This document shows positions 53,224 to 62,446 of a DNA stretch of 64,000 bases, piece by piece (the first letter of the stretch is position 1; each line of letters starts with the position of its first letter). Origin of the DNA: Mesorhizobium sp. C432A (GTDB lineage: Bacteria; Pseudomonadota; Alphaproteobacteria; Rhizobiales; Rhizobiaceae); the NCBI RefSeq assembly GCF_030323145.1, contig NZ_CP100470.1, positions 5,373,001 to 5,437,000 on the forward strand. Direction: 5' to 3'. The position numbers and the translations under genes are program-made. The notes below the pieces were generated by a model that searched no databases, had not been told where the DNA came from, and saw only the letters and a list, made by a program, of their open reading frames with translations.

Positions 53224-54777
53224 TCAGCCTTTGGCGACTGGCAGCGCGACGAAGCGGTTTGAATCGTCGCGGGTGATCTGCATCAGCACCGCCTTGCGGC
53301 CGGACTTGACCGCATCGGCCATCGCCTTGGCGACGTCGTCGGTGCCGTTCACCTCCGTCGAGTTGACCGAGGTGATGACATCGCCGGGCTGGATGCCGCG
53401 GTCGGCGGCATCGCTGTCGGGATCGACATCGGTCACCACCAGGCCCTTGCCGTTTTCCGACTTGGTGACGGTGAGGCCGAGATCGGCCAGCGCGGCGGGC
53501 TTTGCCGGTGCCGCGGGCTGCTGCGGGTCGGCCGAGGCCTGCTTGTCAGTGGATGGCAACGTGCCGAGATCGACCTTGATGGTCTGGCTCTTGCCGTCGC
53601 GCCACACCGTGACGTCGACCGACTTGCCGGGTGGGTAGGCGCCGATCAGACGAGCCAGTTCCTTCGGCGATGCGACGTCCTTGCCTTCGACCTGGGTGAT
53701 CACGTCACCGGCGGTGATGCCGGCCTTCTTGCCGGGGCCACCGTCCTGGGCGCCCGAAACCAGAGCCCCGTTCTGCGACTTCAGGCCCAGCGATTCGGCG
53801 ATGTCCGATGTAACCGGCTGGATTTCGACGCCGAGCCAGCCACGCTGCACCGAGCCGCTCTTCATCAGATCCTGCACCACCTGCTTGGCGGTCGAGGCCG
53901 GAATGTCGAAGGCGATGCCGACGCTTCCGCCCGACGGCGAGAAGATCGCGGTGTTGATGCCGACGACCTGGCCGTTAAGGTTGAAGGTCGGGCCGCCCGA
54001 ATTGCCGCGGTTGACCGAAGCGTCTATCTGGATGAAGTCATCATAGGGACCGGCGCCGATATCACGGCCACGGGCCGAGACGATGCCGGCGGTGACGGTG
54101 CCGCCGAGGCCGAACGGATTGCCGACGGCCACCACCCAGTCGCCGACGCGAACCTTAGAATCGTCGGCGAAATCGACATAGGTGAACTTGCCGACGCCAT
54201 CGACCTTGAGCACCGCCAGATCGGTGCGCGGATCGGTGCCGATCAGCTTGGCGTCAAGCTCCTTGCCGTCATTCATCACCACTGTGAAGGCGGAGCCTTC
54301 CTCGACGACATGGTTGTTGGTGACGAGATAGCCGTCATCGGAGATGAAGAAGCCAGAACCCTGCGCCACCGGACGCGGCTGGTCGTTGTTATGGTCGCGG
54401 TGGCTGAAGCGACGATTGCCGCCGTCATGGCCGTTCTGATCACCAAAGCCGCGGAATTGCTTGAAGAACTGGCGCAGCTGCGGATTGTCGGGCAGGTTGT
54501 TCATGCCGTCCGGATCGTCGGACTGGTCGGAGCCGTCATCGGCGGCAGGCTCGATCTTGGCCTTGACCTTGACGCTGACCACGGCCGGCGAAACGCGCTC
54601 GACGACATCGGCAAAGCCCGGCACCTGGGGCGCTTCGACCCGCACGGCGTCGGCCAGAACGGGAGCTGTACCAGTGGCAACGGCGCCGAAACCGATGCCG
54701 CCGGCAATGGCCAGCGAAGCGGCGGCGGCCAACAGGCGTTTGCGGGTGCGGGAATATGGGTTGGGGGCGATAGTCAT
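53224..54777 (-). CDS. degP: periplasmic serine protease/chaperone DegP (HtrA family)
   Basis: A 517-residue HtrA protease. A signal peptide (RKRLLAAAASLAIAGGIGFG, cleaved after VLA) leads to a trypsin-like domain with triad His-156 (VTNNHVVE), Asp-186 (DPRTDLAVLK) and Ser-260 (NRGNSGGPTF). Two PDZ domains follow (about 305-395 with GITAGDVITQVEGKDV; about 430-510 with GIQPGDVITSVNSTEVNG). A glycine/histidine/asparagine-rich insert at 110-135 is the Q-linker-like loop. It degrades or refolds misfolded envelope proteins. In rhizobia it lies next to cycHJKL, as here. Confidence 0.95.
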   Translation of the reverse strand: MTIAPNPYSRTRKRLLAAAASLAIAGGIGFGAVATGTAPVLADAVRVEAPQVPGFADVVERVSPAVVSVKVKAKIEPAADDGSDQSDDPDGMNNLPDNPQLRQFFKQFRGFGDQNGHDGGNRRFSHRDHNNDQPRPVAQGSGFFISDDGYLVTNNHVVEEGSAFTVVMNDGKELDAKLIGTDPRTDLAVLKVDGVGKFTYVDFADDSKVRVGDWVVAVGNPFGLGGTVTAGIVSARGRDIGAGPYDDFIQIDASVNRGNSGGPTFNLNGQVVGINTAIFSPSGGSVGIAFDIPASTAKQVVQDLMKSGSVQRGWLGVEIQPVTSDIAESLGLKSQNGALVSGAQDGGPGKKAGITAGDVITQVEGKDVASPKELARLIGAYPPGKSVDVTVWRDGKSQTIKVDLGTLPSTDKQASADPQQPAAPAKPAALADLGLTVTKSENGKGLVVTDVDPDSDAADRGIQPGDVITSVNSTEVNGTDDVAKAMADAVKSGRKAVLMQITRDDSNRFVALPVAKG

Positions 54778-54911
54778 GGGTCTCGTATCCTCTTTTCACT
54801 GGATGCGGCTCAGGCAGAGCATCCTCGGACAAGAGAAATAGAGAGGCGCACATTACGGCGCCATTTCCGGTGCATGAAAGTTTTGTAATGTTGGGCGGTC
54901 GCACAAATCGC

Positions 54912-54946
54912 TTGGTTGCGCTCGCCTGCTGCCCTATGGTGTACAC
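54912..54946 (+). promoter_or_regulatory. candidate promoter and operator of the parDE module
   Basis: TTGGTT (54912-54917) and TATGGT (54935-54940) have a 17-base spacer. The perfect 8-bp palindrome GTGTACAC (54939-54946) overlaps the -10 box, the arrangement expected for repression by an RHH antitoxin. Inference from position only. Confidence 0.45.
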
Positions 54947-54968
54947 AACTCAGCACAAGGCTTTCACA

Positions 54969-55238
54969 ATGACAGCAAGCACCACCATGACCATTCGAGT
55001 CTCGTCCGAGACCAAGCTGAAGCTGGAGCAGATCGCTACCGATACCAGGCGTAGTAAATCGTTCCTCGCCGCCGAGGCGGTCTCAGCCTATGTCGATCGC
55101 GAGATGGATATCATCGAAGGCATAAAACGTGGCATGGCCGACGCAGAGGCTGGCCGTGTCGTGCCCCACGACGACGCCATGGCGGAGCTCGACGCGGTGA
55201 TCGAAGCAGCGAAAGCCAGGCGCGCAGGCAAGGCGTGA
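54969..55238 (+). CDS. ParD-type (ribbon-helix-helix) antitoxin
   Basis: An 89-residue RHH/CopG-like antitoxin. The beta strand TTMTIRVSSETKLKLEQIA and helices SKSFLAAEAVSAYVDREMDI form the N-terminal DNA-binding fold, and the acidic/lysine C-terminal part (MAELDAVIEAAKARRAGK) would wrap the toxin. Its TGA overlaps the GTG start of the toxin gene. It would repress its own promoter and neutralise the ParE/RelE protein. It is set on the plus strand inside a block of minus-strand genes. Confidence 0.88.
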   Translation: MTASTTMTIRVSSETKLKLEQIATDTRRSKSFLAAEAVSAYVDREMDIIEGIKRGMADAEAGRVVPHDDAMAELDAVIEAAKARRAGKA

Positions 55239-55543
55239 AGCGGTTCGTCACCTGGTCGCGAGAAGCGCTGGACGATCTCACGCAGCAAGTTGCCTTTATC
55301 GCTCAGGACAATCCTGCCGCCGCCCGACGCCTCGCGGACCGTATCCGTGAAATGGGCCGGGGCCTTGGTGATATGGCGACGGGCCGACCTGGCCGGGTAA
55401 CAGGCACTTATGAGAAGCCCATCGGCCGCCTGCCCTACATCATTGCCTATGAATTGCGCCTGATCGCCGGCCGTCAGAGCATTGTTATCCTGCGCGCCAT
55501 CCACACGTCGCGGGACTGGCCTTTGGAGGAATGGCCGAGCTAG
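55235..55543 (+). CDS. RelE/ParE-family toxin
   Basis: A 102-residue toxin with the ParE/RelE fold: VTWSREALDDLTQQVAFIAQ, NPAAARRLADRIREMGRGLG, GRPGRVTGTYEKPIGRLPYI and VILRAIHTSRDWP. The conserved H-x-R-x-W end and RLPYIIAYEL strand are visible. Start is GTG 55235, coupled to the antitoxin. ParE toxins poison gyrase and RelE toxins cut mRNA; which applies is not clear. Its stop shares the palindrome CTAG with the stop of convergent ccmH. Confidence 0.88.
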   Translation: MKRFVTWSREALDDLTQQVAFIAQDNPAAARRLADRIREMGRGLGDMATGRPGRVTGTYEKPIGRLPYIIAYELRLIAGRQSIVILRAIHTSRDWPLEEWPS

Positions 55544-56004
55544 TCGCTCAGCATCTTGTCCAGCGCCGCCTGTTCCTCGGCGCTCAGCGCCTTGGTTGCC
55601 AACGAGCGGCGGGAGCGTGTGGTCAGCACAATGAAAATGCCGCCGACTAGAAGCAGAAGCACCGGCGTGCCCCAAAGCAAGGCGTTGCGCGGGCTGAAGC
55701 GCGGCTTCAACAGCACGAACTCGCCGTAGCGCGACACGATATAGTCCATCACCTGCTGGTCGGTATCGCCGGCAACCAGGCGCTGGCGCACCAGGATGCG
55801 CAGGTCGCGGGCGAGGTCTGCATCGGATTCGTCGATGGACTGGTTCTGGCAGACCATGCAGCGCAGGCCTTCCGACAGTAGCCGCGCCCTCGCCTCGAGC
55901 GCCGGATCGGTGAGAACCTCGTCCGGTTTCACCGCTTGCGCCGCGCCGGCAAACAGCAGCGCCAGAAGCAGGGTGAGCGAGGCCAACGAGAACCTGGTGC
56001 TCAC
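55540..56004 (-). CDS. ccmH: cytochrome c maturation protein CcmH (CycL)
   Basis: A 154-residue membrane thiol-disulfide protein that reduces apocytochrome c in the periplasm. A signal peptide (FSLASLTLLLALLFAGAAQA) precedes the GLRCMVCQNQSIDESDADLA motif with its CxxC pair, and a C-terminal transmembrane helix (WGTPVLLLLVGGIFIVL) anchors it. GTG 56004 overlaps the ccmF TGA (GTGA), so this start is preferred over longer ones. It is the last gene of the ccmI-E-F-H (cycHJKL) operon. Confidence 0.93.
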   Translation of the reverse strand: MSTRFSLASLTLLLALLFAGAAQAVKPDEVLTDPALEARARLLSEGLRCMVCQNQSIDESDADLARDLRILVRQRLVAGDTDQQVMDYIVSRYGEFVLLKPRFSPRNALLWGTPVLLLLVGGIFIVLTTRSRRSLATKALSAEEQAALDKMLSD

Positions 56005-57992
56005 GGCGCGCCTGCCGACGGCATGGAGGCTGCCTGCTTGCGGCGGCGCGAGGGTGCGCCAACCCGCAGGCGCCGGTCGAGCAGCGACATTGCGGCTCCC
56101 GCCATCATCACCAGAGCTCCGCCCCAGATCAGCGTCACCAGCGGCTTCCACCACAGGCGCACCACGACCGACCCATCGGTGCCCTCATCGCCCAGCGACA
56201 GATAGAGTTGGCTGAAGCCGATCGTCTCGATGCCGGATTCGGTCGTCGTCGTCTGCCGCACCGGAAAGAAGCGCTTGGCCGAGGTGATCTCGGCTGAAAC
56301 GCCGCCACCGGCGCCGATCACGGAAAAGCGGCCGCGCTGCTCGCTGTAATTCGGACCCTGCGCCGGGAAGAGGCCGTCGAAACGCAGCGTGTGGCCGGAG
56401 AGTTCGACGCTCTCGCCGGCATGCATCGGCAGTATCCTTTCGGTGCCGAAGCACAGCGTGCCGACAATGCCGAGCGTCGTCAGCCCGAGGCCGAGATGGG
56501 CAAGTGCAGTGCCGAACACCGAACGCGGCAGGCCGGCGAAACGGCGCAGCATGATGGCGGGCGACACATTGCCAAAGCCGGACTTGACGGCGAGGTCGGT
56601 GAGCGCGCCGCAGACCAGCCAGCAGGCGAGGCCGACACCAAGGGCGGCGAACACCGACGCGCCGTCGATAAACAGCCCCGTGACCAGCATCGCCAGGAGA
56701 GCGGCGCCGAAAGCCGCCATCAGGCGCTGAGCGACGGCATAGAGGTCGCCGCGCTTCCAGGCTAGCAGCGGCCCGAACGGAACCACGACCAGCAGCGGCA
56801 CCATCAGCGGGCCGAATGTCAGGTTGAAGAAGGGGGCGCCGACCGAGATCTTGCCGGCCGAAAGCGCCTCGACCGCGAGCGGATAGAGCGTGCCGACCAG
56901 CACGGTGGCGGTGGCCGTGGTCAGGAACAGATTGTTGAGGACAAGCGCGCCTTCGCGCGAGATCGGGTGGAACAGGCCGCCGGCCGTCAGCCGCGAGGCG
57001 CGCAGCGCAAACAGGGCCAGCGAGCCGCCGATGAACAGCGTCAAAATGCACAGGATGAAGATGCCGCGGGTCGGATCGGTGGCGAAAGCATGCACCGAGG
57101 TCAGCACGCCGGAGCGCACCAGGAAGGTGCCGAGCAGCGACAGCGAGAAGGTGAGGATGGCAAGCAGCAGCGTCCAGATCTTGAGCGCCGAACGCTTCTC
57201 CATGACGATCGCCGAATGCAGAAGAGCCGTGCCGGCCAGCCACGGCATAAAGGAGGCGTTTTCGACCGGATCCCAGAACCAGAAGCCGCCCCAGCCGAGC
57301 TCGTAATAGGCCCAGTAGGAGCCCATCGCGATGCCGCCGGTGAGGAACATCCAGGCGACCAGCGTCCACGGCCGCACCCAGCGCGCCCAGGAGGCATCGA
57401 TGCGGCCTTCGATGAGGGCGGCGACCGAGAAGGAAAAGCAGATAGAGAACCCGACATAGCCGAGATAGAGCAGCGGCGGATGGATGGCGAGGCCAAGATC
57501 CTGCAGGACCGGGTTGAGATCGCGGCCCTCGATCGGCGCCGGATTGAGCCGGGTGAACGGATTGGATGTCGCCAGGATGAACAGGAAGAAGGTGGCGCCG
57601 ATAGCCCCCTGCACGGCCAGCACATTGGCGCGCAGCGTCGCCGGAAGGTTGGAGCCGAAGACAGCGACCAGCGCACCGAAGAAGGTCAGGATCAGCACCC
57701 AGAGCAGCATCGAGCCTTCGTGATTGCCCCAGGTTCCGGTGATCTTGTAGATCAGCGGCTGCAGCGAATGCGAGTTTTCCCACACGCTCGCCACCGAGAA
57801 ATCGGAACTTGCATAGGCGCCGGCGAGTGCTGCGAACGATAGCGCCGTGAGCGCGAAGCCTGTGACCGTGACGGGACCGCCGACAGCCATCAGCCTCTGG
57901 TTGCCGGTACGGGCGCCGATCAGCGGCACCAGCGTCTGCACCAGCGACAGCACAAAGGCGAGGACGAGCGCGAAGTGTCCGGTCTCAACCAT
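56001..57992 (-). CDS. ccmF: heme lyase CcmF (CycK)
   Basis: A 663-residue polytopic protein of the inner membrane that attaches heme to apocytochrome c. The WWD heme-handling region is ELGWGGFWFWDPVENASFM (about 228-246). Conserved His sites include YEELGWGG flank and HSAIVMEKR. About 14 hydrophobic segments span the chain. The start ATG at 57992 overlaps the stop of ccmE by one base; an in-frame start at 58016 would run into ccmE. Works with CcmH, CcmE and CcmI. Confidence 0.95.
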   Translation of the reverse strand: MVETGHFALVLAFVLSLVQTLVPLIGARTGNQRLMAVGGPVTVTGFALTALSFAALAGAYASSDFSVASVWENSHSLQPLIYKITGTWGNHEGSMLLWVLILTFFGALVAVFGSNLPATLRANVLAVQGAIGATFFLFILATSNPFTRLNPAPIEGRDLNPVLQDLGLAIHPPLLYLGYVGFSICFSFSVAALIEGRIDASWARWVRPWTLVAWMFLTGGIAMGSYWAYYELGWGGFWFWDPVENASFMPWLAGTALLHSAIVMEKRSALKIWTLLLAILTFSLSLLGTFLVRSGVLTSVHAFATDPTRGIFILCILTLFIGGSLALFALRASRLTAGGLFHPISREGALVLNNLFLTTATATVLVGTLYPLAVEALSAGKISVGAPFFNLTFGPLMVPLLVVVPFGPLLAWKRGDLYAVAQRLMAAFGAALLAMLVTGLFIDGASVFAALGVGLACWLVCGALTDLAVKSGFGNVSPAIMLRRFAGLPRSVFGTALAHLGLGLTTLGIVGTLCFGTERILPMHAGESVELSGHTLRFDGLFPAQGPNYSEQRGRFSVIGAGGGVSAEITSAKRFFPVRQTTTTESGIETIGFSQLYLSLGDEGTDGSVVVRLWWKPLVTLIWGGALVMMAGAAMSLLDRRLRVGAPSRRRKQAASMPSAGAP

Positions 57993-58435
57993 TACTGGCT
58001 CTTGCTCTCTTGCCACACGCCCTTGGCCTTCAGCCCGTCAGCGACTTCCTTGGGCATGTAGCGCTCGTCATGCTTGGCCAGCACGCTGTCGGCGACGAAA
58101 ACGCCGTCGGCGCCAAAGCTGCCTTCGGTGATGACGCCCTGCTCCTCGCGGAACAGATCGGGCAGGATGCCGGTATAGCTGACCTTGACCGATTTGTGCG
58201 CGTCGGTGACCGAGAACGCAACCGTCGCGCCCTGCCCGCGCACGACTGTGCCCTTTTCGACGAGGCCGCCGAGCCTGATGCGCTGTCCCGGCTGCAAGCT
58301 GGCGGTGGTCAGATCGGCGGGCATATAGAAATAGGAGGCCTTCTGGCCCAACGCATAGAAGGTCAGCCCGGTGGCGGCGCCGAGGAAGGCAAGACCTCCG
58401 ACAATCACCGACAATCGCTTCTGCTTGCGCGTCAT
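57992..58435 (-). CDS. ccmE: heme chaperone CcmE (CycJ)
   Basis: A 147-residue membrane-anchored periplasmic heme chaperone. A transmembrane helix near residues 8-28 ([20 protein letters not shown]) precedes a beta-barrel domain. The heme-binding motif is [13 protein letters not shown] near residues 125-137, with the covalent-heme His and the following Tyr. It passes heme from CcmC to CcmF. Overlaps ccmF by one base and starts 3 bp after ccmI. Confidence 0.95.
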   Translation of the reverse strand: MTRKQKRLSVIVGGLAFLGAATGLTFYALGQKASYFYMPADLTTASLQPGQRIRLGGLVEKGTVVRGQGATVAFSVTDAHKSVKVSYTGILPDLFREEQGVITEGSFGADGVFVADSVLAKHDERYMPKEVADGLKAKGVWQESKSQ

Positions 58436-58438
58436 GTC

Positions 58439-59593
58439 CTACTCCGTCGCCGTCAGGCCGAGCGAGGCGGCAAAGGCGGTGAATTTCTTCGCTTCCTCAC
58501 TGTCGGCGCCAAACACGGCGATACCGCGATGCAGCGCGTCGCGCGCCTGGTCGGCCTTGCCCAGCACAACATAGGAACGAATGAGCCGCATCCATCCTTC
58601 CGTGTCGCGCGGTTTTTGCCGCAATTTTTCGTCGAGGCCGGCGACCATGGTTTCGATCATGGCCTGCCTGTCCTGCGGCGCCATCGACGAGGCGGCGTCG
58701 ACGGCCGCGGCATCGGGGCCTTTCGCCGGCTCTCCTGAGGCGACGCTGCGGTTGGCAGCCTCGGCTAACGCCTGTTGGACAGCTCCGCGCCATGGTGAAT
58801 CCTGCGGCAGGGAATCGAGCATTTTCTGCCACGCCGCGGTTGCCTCGGGTATGCGGCCTTCCTGGGCCAGCGCCATCGCCAAATAGAACGAGGCTTTCGC
58901 GTTTGCCGGGTCGAGTTTTAGCGCCTGTTCGAAAGCGGATTGCGCATCGGCCGAAACGATGCCGCCGGCCGCATTGGCAATCGCTTCGCCGAGGCCGGCC
59001 TCGCGGGCGGCCGTGTCGCCATCGAGGCGGATGGCATTGCGATAGGCGGTCACGGCATCGGGAAAGCGCTGCAGGCGCAGATAGATCGGGGCGAGCACGT
59101 CCCAGCCGCGTCCATCGCCAGGGTTGGCGGCAAGATGGGCCTCGGCGCGCGCCACCAACTCGTTGACCGAACTATCGGCCGGATTCTTGGCCAGCCGTTC
59201 GGCGAGCGGCTGCGACGGCAGATCCGGCGAGCCGAGCTGGCTGTACAGGCCCCAGCTGAGCAGCGGGACCACCAGCACCGCTGATGTTGCCATCAACCTG
59301 GCCGCCCTCGACGGCTGCCGCGCGCCAGGTGCATCGGCTTGACCGACATTGGCTTGACCAACATCTCCCAGGCGAAGGATGCGGCGGGCGATCTCAGTGC
59401 GCGCCTCCTCGGCTTCGGCCGGCTGAATCAGGCCGCGCGCGGCGTCACGCTCAAGCTCGGCCAATTGGTCGCGATAGACTTCGAGATCATGGTCGCTGCT
59501 GGTCGGAGCGCCCTTGCCGCCGCCGGTCAGCGGCAGCAGCACCGCAAGGCTTGCGCCCAGCGTGAGGAGTGCGGCTATGACCCAGAACAGCAT
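58439..59593 (-). CDS. ccmI: cytochrome c maturation protein CcmI (CycH)
   Basis: A 384-residue protein that binds apocytochrome c and delivers it to CcmF/H. Two N-terminal transmembrane helices are present (MLFWVIAALLTLGASLAVLL; MATSAVLVVPLLSWGLYS, about 98-118). TPR repeats follow, for example GWDVLAPIYLRLQRFPDAVT and ANAKASFYLAMALAQEGRIP. The first gene of the ccmI-E-F-H operon. Normal length and no frameshift. Confidence 0.93.
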   Translation of the reverse strand: MLFWVIAALLTLGASLAVLLPLTGGGKGAPTSSDHDLEVYRDQLAELERDAARGLIQPAEAEEARTEIARRILRLGDVGQANVGQADAPGARQPSRAARLMATSAVLVVPLLSWGLYSQLGSPDLPSQPLAERLAKNPADSSVNELVARAEAHLAANPGDGRGWDVLAPIYLRLQRFPDAVTAYRNAIRLDGDTAAREAGLGEAIANAAGGIVSADAQSAFEQALKLDPANAKASFYLAMALAQEGRIPEATAAWQKMLDSLPQDSPWRGAVQQALAEAANRSVASGEPAKGPDAAAVDAASSMAPQDRQAMIETMVAGLDEKLRQKPRDTEGWMRLIRSYVVLGKADQARDALHRGIAVFGADSEEAKKFTAFAASLGLTATE

Positions 59594-59678
59594 GGTTCTT
59601 CCAATAGAGCGAGAGCCCTGCTCTCACAACATGAGGGTGCTGCGACGCTTTGACGGGATTCCGGCCCCGGCCCAATGT

Positions 59679-60122
59679 TCAGGTCAGCGGCGTCCAGCTG
59701 CCGTCGGCGTTGCGGCATGCGGTGCCCCGCGCGGTCTGGCCGGCCGTGCCGGTAAACACCGTATGGGTGTACTGGCGGCAATCCTGCGAGCCGACGCGGT
59801 AGGGCTGGGCCGCGACGACTTCGCCGGAATGAGCCGAACTGTCGCTCTTCCACGTCACCTTCTGGCCGCTCGCCGTATATTCGAGCGCCTTGTATTCCGC
59901 CTCGAGCGCCTTGCGCTTCTCGGTGCTGTTCAGGCCGCTGCCGATCGACCCGCCGACGAGCCCGCCGGCCATGGCCGAGATGATCGTCGTCGCGACTTTG
60001 GCCCCTGAAGGAGGCGACGCGGGCGGGTTGGTGATGGAGATATCCGGGCCACTGCCCTTGCCCAGCGTTCCGCAGCCGGAAAGAGCGAGCAGTGCGGAAA
60101 CGAGCGCAACGCGAATCTTCAT
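59679..60122 (-). CDS. RT0821/Lpp0805-type surface lipoprotein
   Basis: A 147-residue lipoprotein. The lipobox is LALSGCG (Cys about residue 17). A glycine-zipper segment AMAGGLVGGSIGSGLN (about 51-66) is followed by a small beta domain, YTASGQKVTWKSDSSAHSG and CRQYTHTVFTGTAGQTARGT, typical of the 17-kDa surface antigen-like families with an RT0821/Lpp0805 name. It should be anchored in the outer membrane. The function is not established. It lies just downstream of feuQ with a hairpin between. Confidence 0.85.
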   Translation of the reverse strand: MKIRVALVSALLALSGCGTLGKGSGPDISITNPPASPPSGAKVATTIISAMAGGLVGGSIGSGLNSTEKRKALEAEYKALEYTASGQKVTWKSDSSAHSGEVVAAQPYRVGSQDCRQYTHTVFTGTAGQTARGTACRNADGSWTPLT

Positions 60123-60209
60123 GCCAACAACCGGTTTTCTTGAACGGGATGCGCTGGGGGCCGCGTCATCGGGGGCGTCAGGACGTCATACTATTGATAT
60201 TTGTCGGAA

Positions 60210-60224
60210 ATTTGGCCGTTTTTA
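60210..60224 (-). terminator. hairpin after feuQ
   Basis: GCCGTT pairs with AACGGC around a 3-base loop, 70 bp downstream of the feuQ stop on the minus strand, with a short AT-rich run (CAAATTT) beyond it. Weak but plausible as the feuQ terminator. Confidence 0.45.
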
Positions 60225-60296
60225 ACGGCTTTTGTGCAATCGAGGGGCCGCCATAACACAGGCATTCGGCCGTGTCGATTGGCCCTGGGCAGTACA

Positions 60297-61715
60297 TCAT
60301 TGCAAGCTCCGCAAGCGCACAACCGCCTTCAGCCCGCCCATCGTGGAGCGTTCCAGCGCCAGCGCCCCGCCATACTCGTTGACGAGGTCGGCAACGATGG
60401 CAAGTCCGAGCCCGGTTCCCGGCTTTGTCTCGTCGAGGCGCCGGCCGCGTTTCAAGACATCGCGGGCCTTGTCCTCGGGGATGCCGGGACCGTCATCCTC
60501 GATCGATAGCTCGAACAGGCCGGCTGCGGCCGGCGTGACGGATACGGCAACAGTGCTCTTCGCCCATTTCATCGCATTGTCGAGAAGGTTGCCGAGCAGT
60601 TCCTCCAAATCCTCGCGCTCGCCAGCAAAGACGATGTCGGCCGCCAGCAGCGTAAGCGACAGGCTGACATCAGGCTTGAGTTTTTGCAGCACGCGCACCA
60701 TGCGCTGCACCAGCGGCGTCACCGGCGTGCGGTAGACGACGCTGTCGCGCTGCGCCGCGACCCGTGCCCGCTGCAGGTAGTGGTCGACCTGTTTCTGCAT
60801 CGACGCCGCCTGGTCGGCGATGAGCTGGCCCTTGGCGCCGCCTAGAGCCCGGCCCTCATTGATCAGCACGGCGAGCGGCGTCTTCAGCGAATGGGCAAGG
60901 TTGCCGACCTGCGTACGCGAGCGCTCGACGATGCGCTTGTTGTTTTCGATCAGCGCATTGGTCTCGTTGGCGAGCGGCTCGATCTCGGCGGGAAACCGGC
61001 CATCGAGCCGCTGCGCCGTGCCTTCGCGCACCTGGGCAAGCGCGTTGCGAACCCGGCGCAAGGGCTGGAGGCCGAGCAGGATAGCGATCGCATTGATGGC
61101 GATCATGCCGACGCCGAACAGGCTGAGATAGGTCAACAGGCGGCCCTGGAAGGTGGCGATCTCGTGCTCGAGCTCGGTCTTGTTGCCCATTACGCGGAAG
61201 CGCGCGGCGCGGTTCTTGGCATCGAGGACGAATTCGCTTTCGAACACTTGCAGTTCCTCGTCACCGATGCCGTCGGTGGAATAGCTGCGCTGGAAACTGG
61301 AATTGAAAGGCACCTCGGCAACGGTCGGCGACGGGATCGTCGTGGTCATCGAGGACGAATGAAGGTTGCCGTGCACGCCTTCGGAAGCCGGCTCCACCGA
61401 CCAGTACCAGCCCGAATTCGGCTCCGAGAAGCGCAGGTCGCCAAGGTCGGGAGCACCGGTGAGCTGGCCGGATTCGGAAACGCCGACCGAGCCGATCAGA
61501 TTGAACAGATGCGCCGACAGCAGGCTGTCGAAGCCGCGCTCGCTGGCCTGGCGGTAGAGCGTGGTGATCAGAGTGAAGATGACGATCAGGGTGAGGATCG
61601 CCCAGATCGTGGAAAATCCGATGACGCGGAAGGCCAGCGAGCGCGGCCAGAGCCGCGCCGAAAAAGGCTTCCTTGCTGGTATGGGGAGCGGTTCCGCCTT
61701 ACGCCTCCGGCTCAC
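60297..61715 (-). CDS. feuQ: sensor histidine kinase FeuQ-like
   Basis: A 472-residue membrane kinase. The first helix is FSTIWAILTLIVIFTLITTL (about 34-53); a second (YLSLFGVGMIAINAIAILLG, about 193-212) closes a 140-residue periplasmic domain. HAMP is followed by VGNLAHSLKTPLAVLINEGR with the His site (about 273-292) and an ATPase domain with GTGLGLAIVADLVNEYGG. GTG 61715 overlaps feuP by 17 bases. In Sinorhizobium the FeuP/FeuQ pair controls osmotic-stress genes including export of cyclic glucan. Assignment to FeuQ rests on the neighbours. Confidence 0.85.
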   Translation of the reverse strand: MSRRRKAEPLPIPARKPFSARLWPRSLAFRVIGFSTIWAILTLIVIFTLITTLYRQASERGFDSLLSAHLFNLIGSVGVSESGQLTGAPDLGDLRFSEPNSGWYWSVEPASEGVHGNLHSSSMTTTIPSPTVAEVPFNSSFQRSYSTDGIGDEELQVFESEFVLDAKNRAARFRVMGNKTELEHEIATFQGRLLTYLSLFGVGMIAINAIAILLGLQPLRRVRNALAQVREGTAQRLDGRFPAEIEPLANETNALIENNKRIVERSRTQVGNLAHSLKTPLAVLINEGRALGGAKGQLIADQAASMQKQVDHYLQRARVAAQRDSVVYRTPVTPLVQRMVRVLQKLKPDVSLSLTLLAADIVFAGEREDLEELLGNLLDNAMKWAKSTVAVSVTPAAAGLFELSIEDDGPGIPEDKARDVLKRGRRLDETKPGTGLGLAIVADLVNEYGGALALERSTMGGLKAVVRLRSLQ

Positions 61716-62364
61716 GCATGCGATAGCCCATGCCGCGCACGGTTTCGATCATGTCGATGCCCATCTTCTTGCGCAGCCGGCCGACAAAGACCTCGATGGT
61801 GTTGGAATCGCGGTCGAAATCCTGGTCGTAGAGATGCTCGACCAGCTCGGTGCGCGACACCACCTCGCCCATATGGTGCATCAGATACGCCAGCAGGCGG
61901 AACTCATGCGAGGTCAGCTTCAGCGGCACGCCGTTGACATCGGCCTTGGAGGCCTTGGTGTCGAGGCGCAGCGGCCCGCAAGTGAGCTCGGACGAGGCAT
62001 GGCCGGCGGCGCGGCGGATCAGCGCCCTCACCCTGGCCAGTACCTCCTCGATGTGGAACGGCTTGGTGACATAGTCGTCGGCGCCGGCATCGATGCCCGA
62101 CACCTTGTCGCTCCAGCGGTCGCGCGCTGTCAGGATCAGCACCGGCATCTTGCGGCCGTTGCGGCGCCAGCGCTCGACGACGCTGATGCCGTCCATCTGC
62201 GGCAGGCCTATGTCGAGCACGACGGCATCGTAGGGCTCGGTGTCGCCGAGGAAATGCCCCTCCTCGCCGTCATAGGAGCGGTCGACCACATAGCCGGCAT
62301 CGACCAGCGCGTCGGCCAGCTGCCGGTTGAGATCCTTGTCATCTTCGACGACGAGTACGCGCAT
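61699..62364 (-). CDS. feuP: response regulator FeuP-like
   Basis: A 221-residue OmpR-family regulator with acceptor Asp-51 in YDAVVLDIGLPQMDGIS and DNA-binding wing VNGVPLKLTSHEFRLLAYLM then NTIEVFVGRLRKKMG. The receiver carries EEGHFLGDTEPYDAVVLD, a segment very like FeuP of other rhizobia. It precedes feuQ with a 17-base overlap and follows feuN, the Sinorhizobium order. It would activate genes for osmotic adaptation when phosphorylated. Confidence 0.88.
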   Translation of the reverse strand: MRVLVVEDDKDLNRQLADALVDAGYVVDRSYDGEEGHFLGDTEPYDAVVLDIGLPQMDGISVVERWRRNGRKMPVLILTARDRWSDKVSGIDAGADDYVTKPFHIEEVLARVRALIRRAAGHASSELTCGPLRLDTKASKADVNGVPLKLTSHEFRLLAYLMHHMGEVVSRTELVEHLYDQDFDRDSNTIEVFVGRLRKKMGIDMIETVRGMGYRMREPEA

Positions 62365-62446
62365 GATCGGTCAGGCCTGTTGATGTGTCAGATATAGGCC
62401 GATTCCGGTGGTCTGGGAAACGAGCCCTGCAAGGGGGAAGATTGGA

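Noticed and set aside
56185-57783. Second minus-strand frame of 532 residues inside ccmF
   Set aside because: Arg/Pro-rich out-of-frame reading of ccmF.
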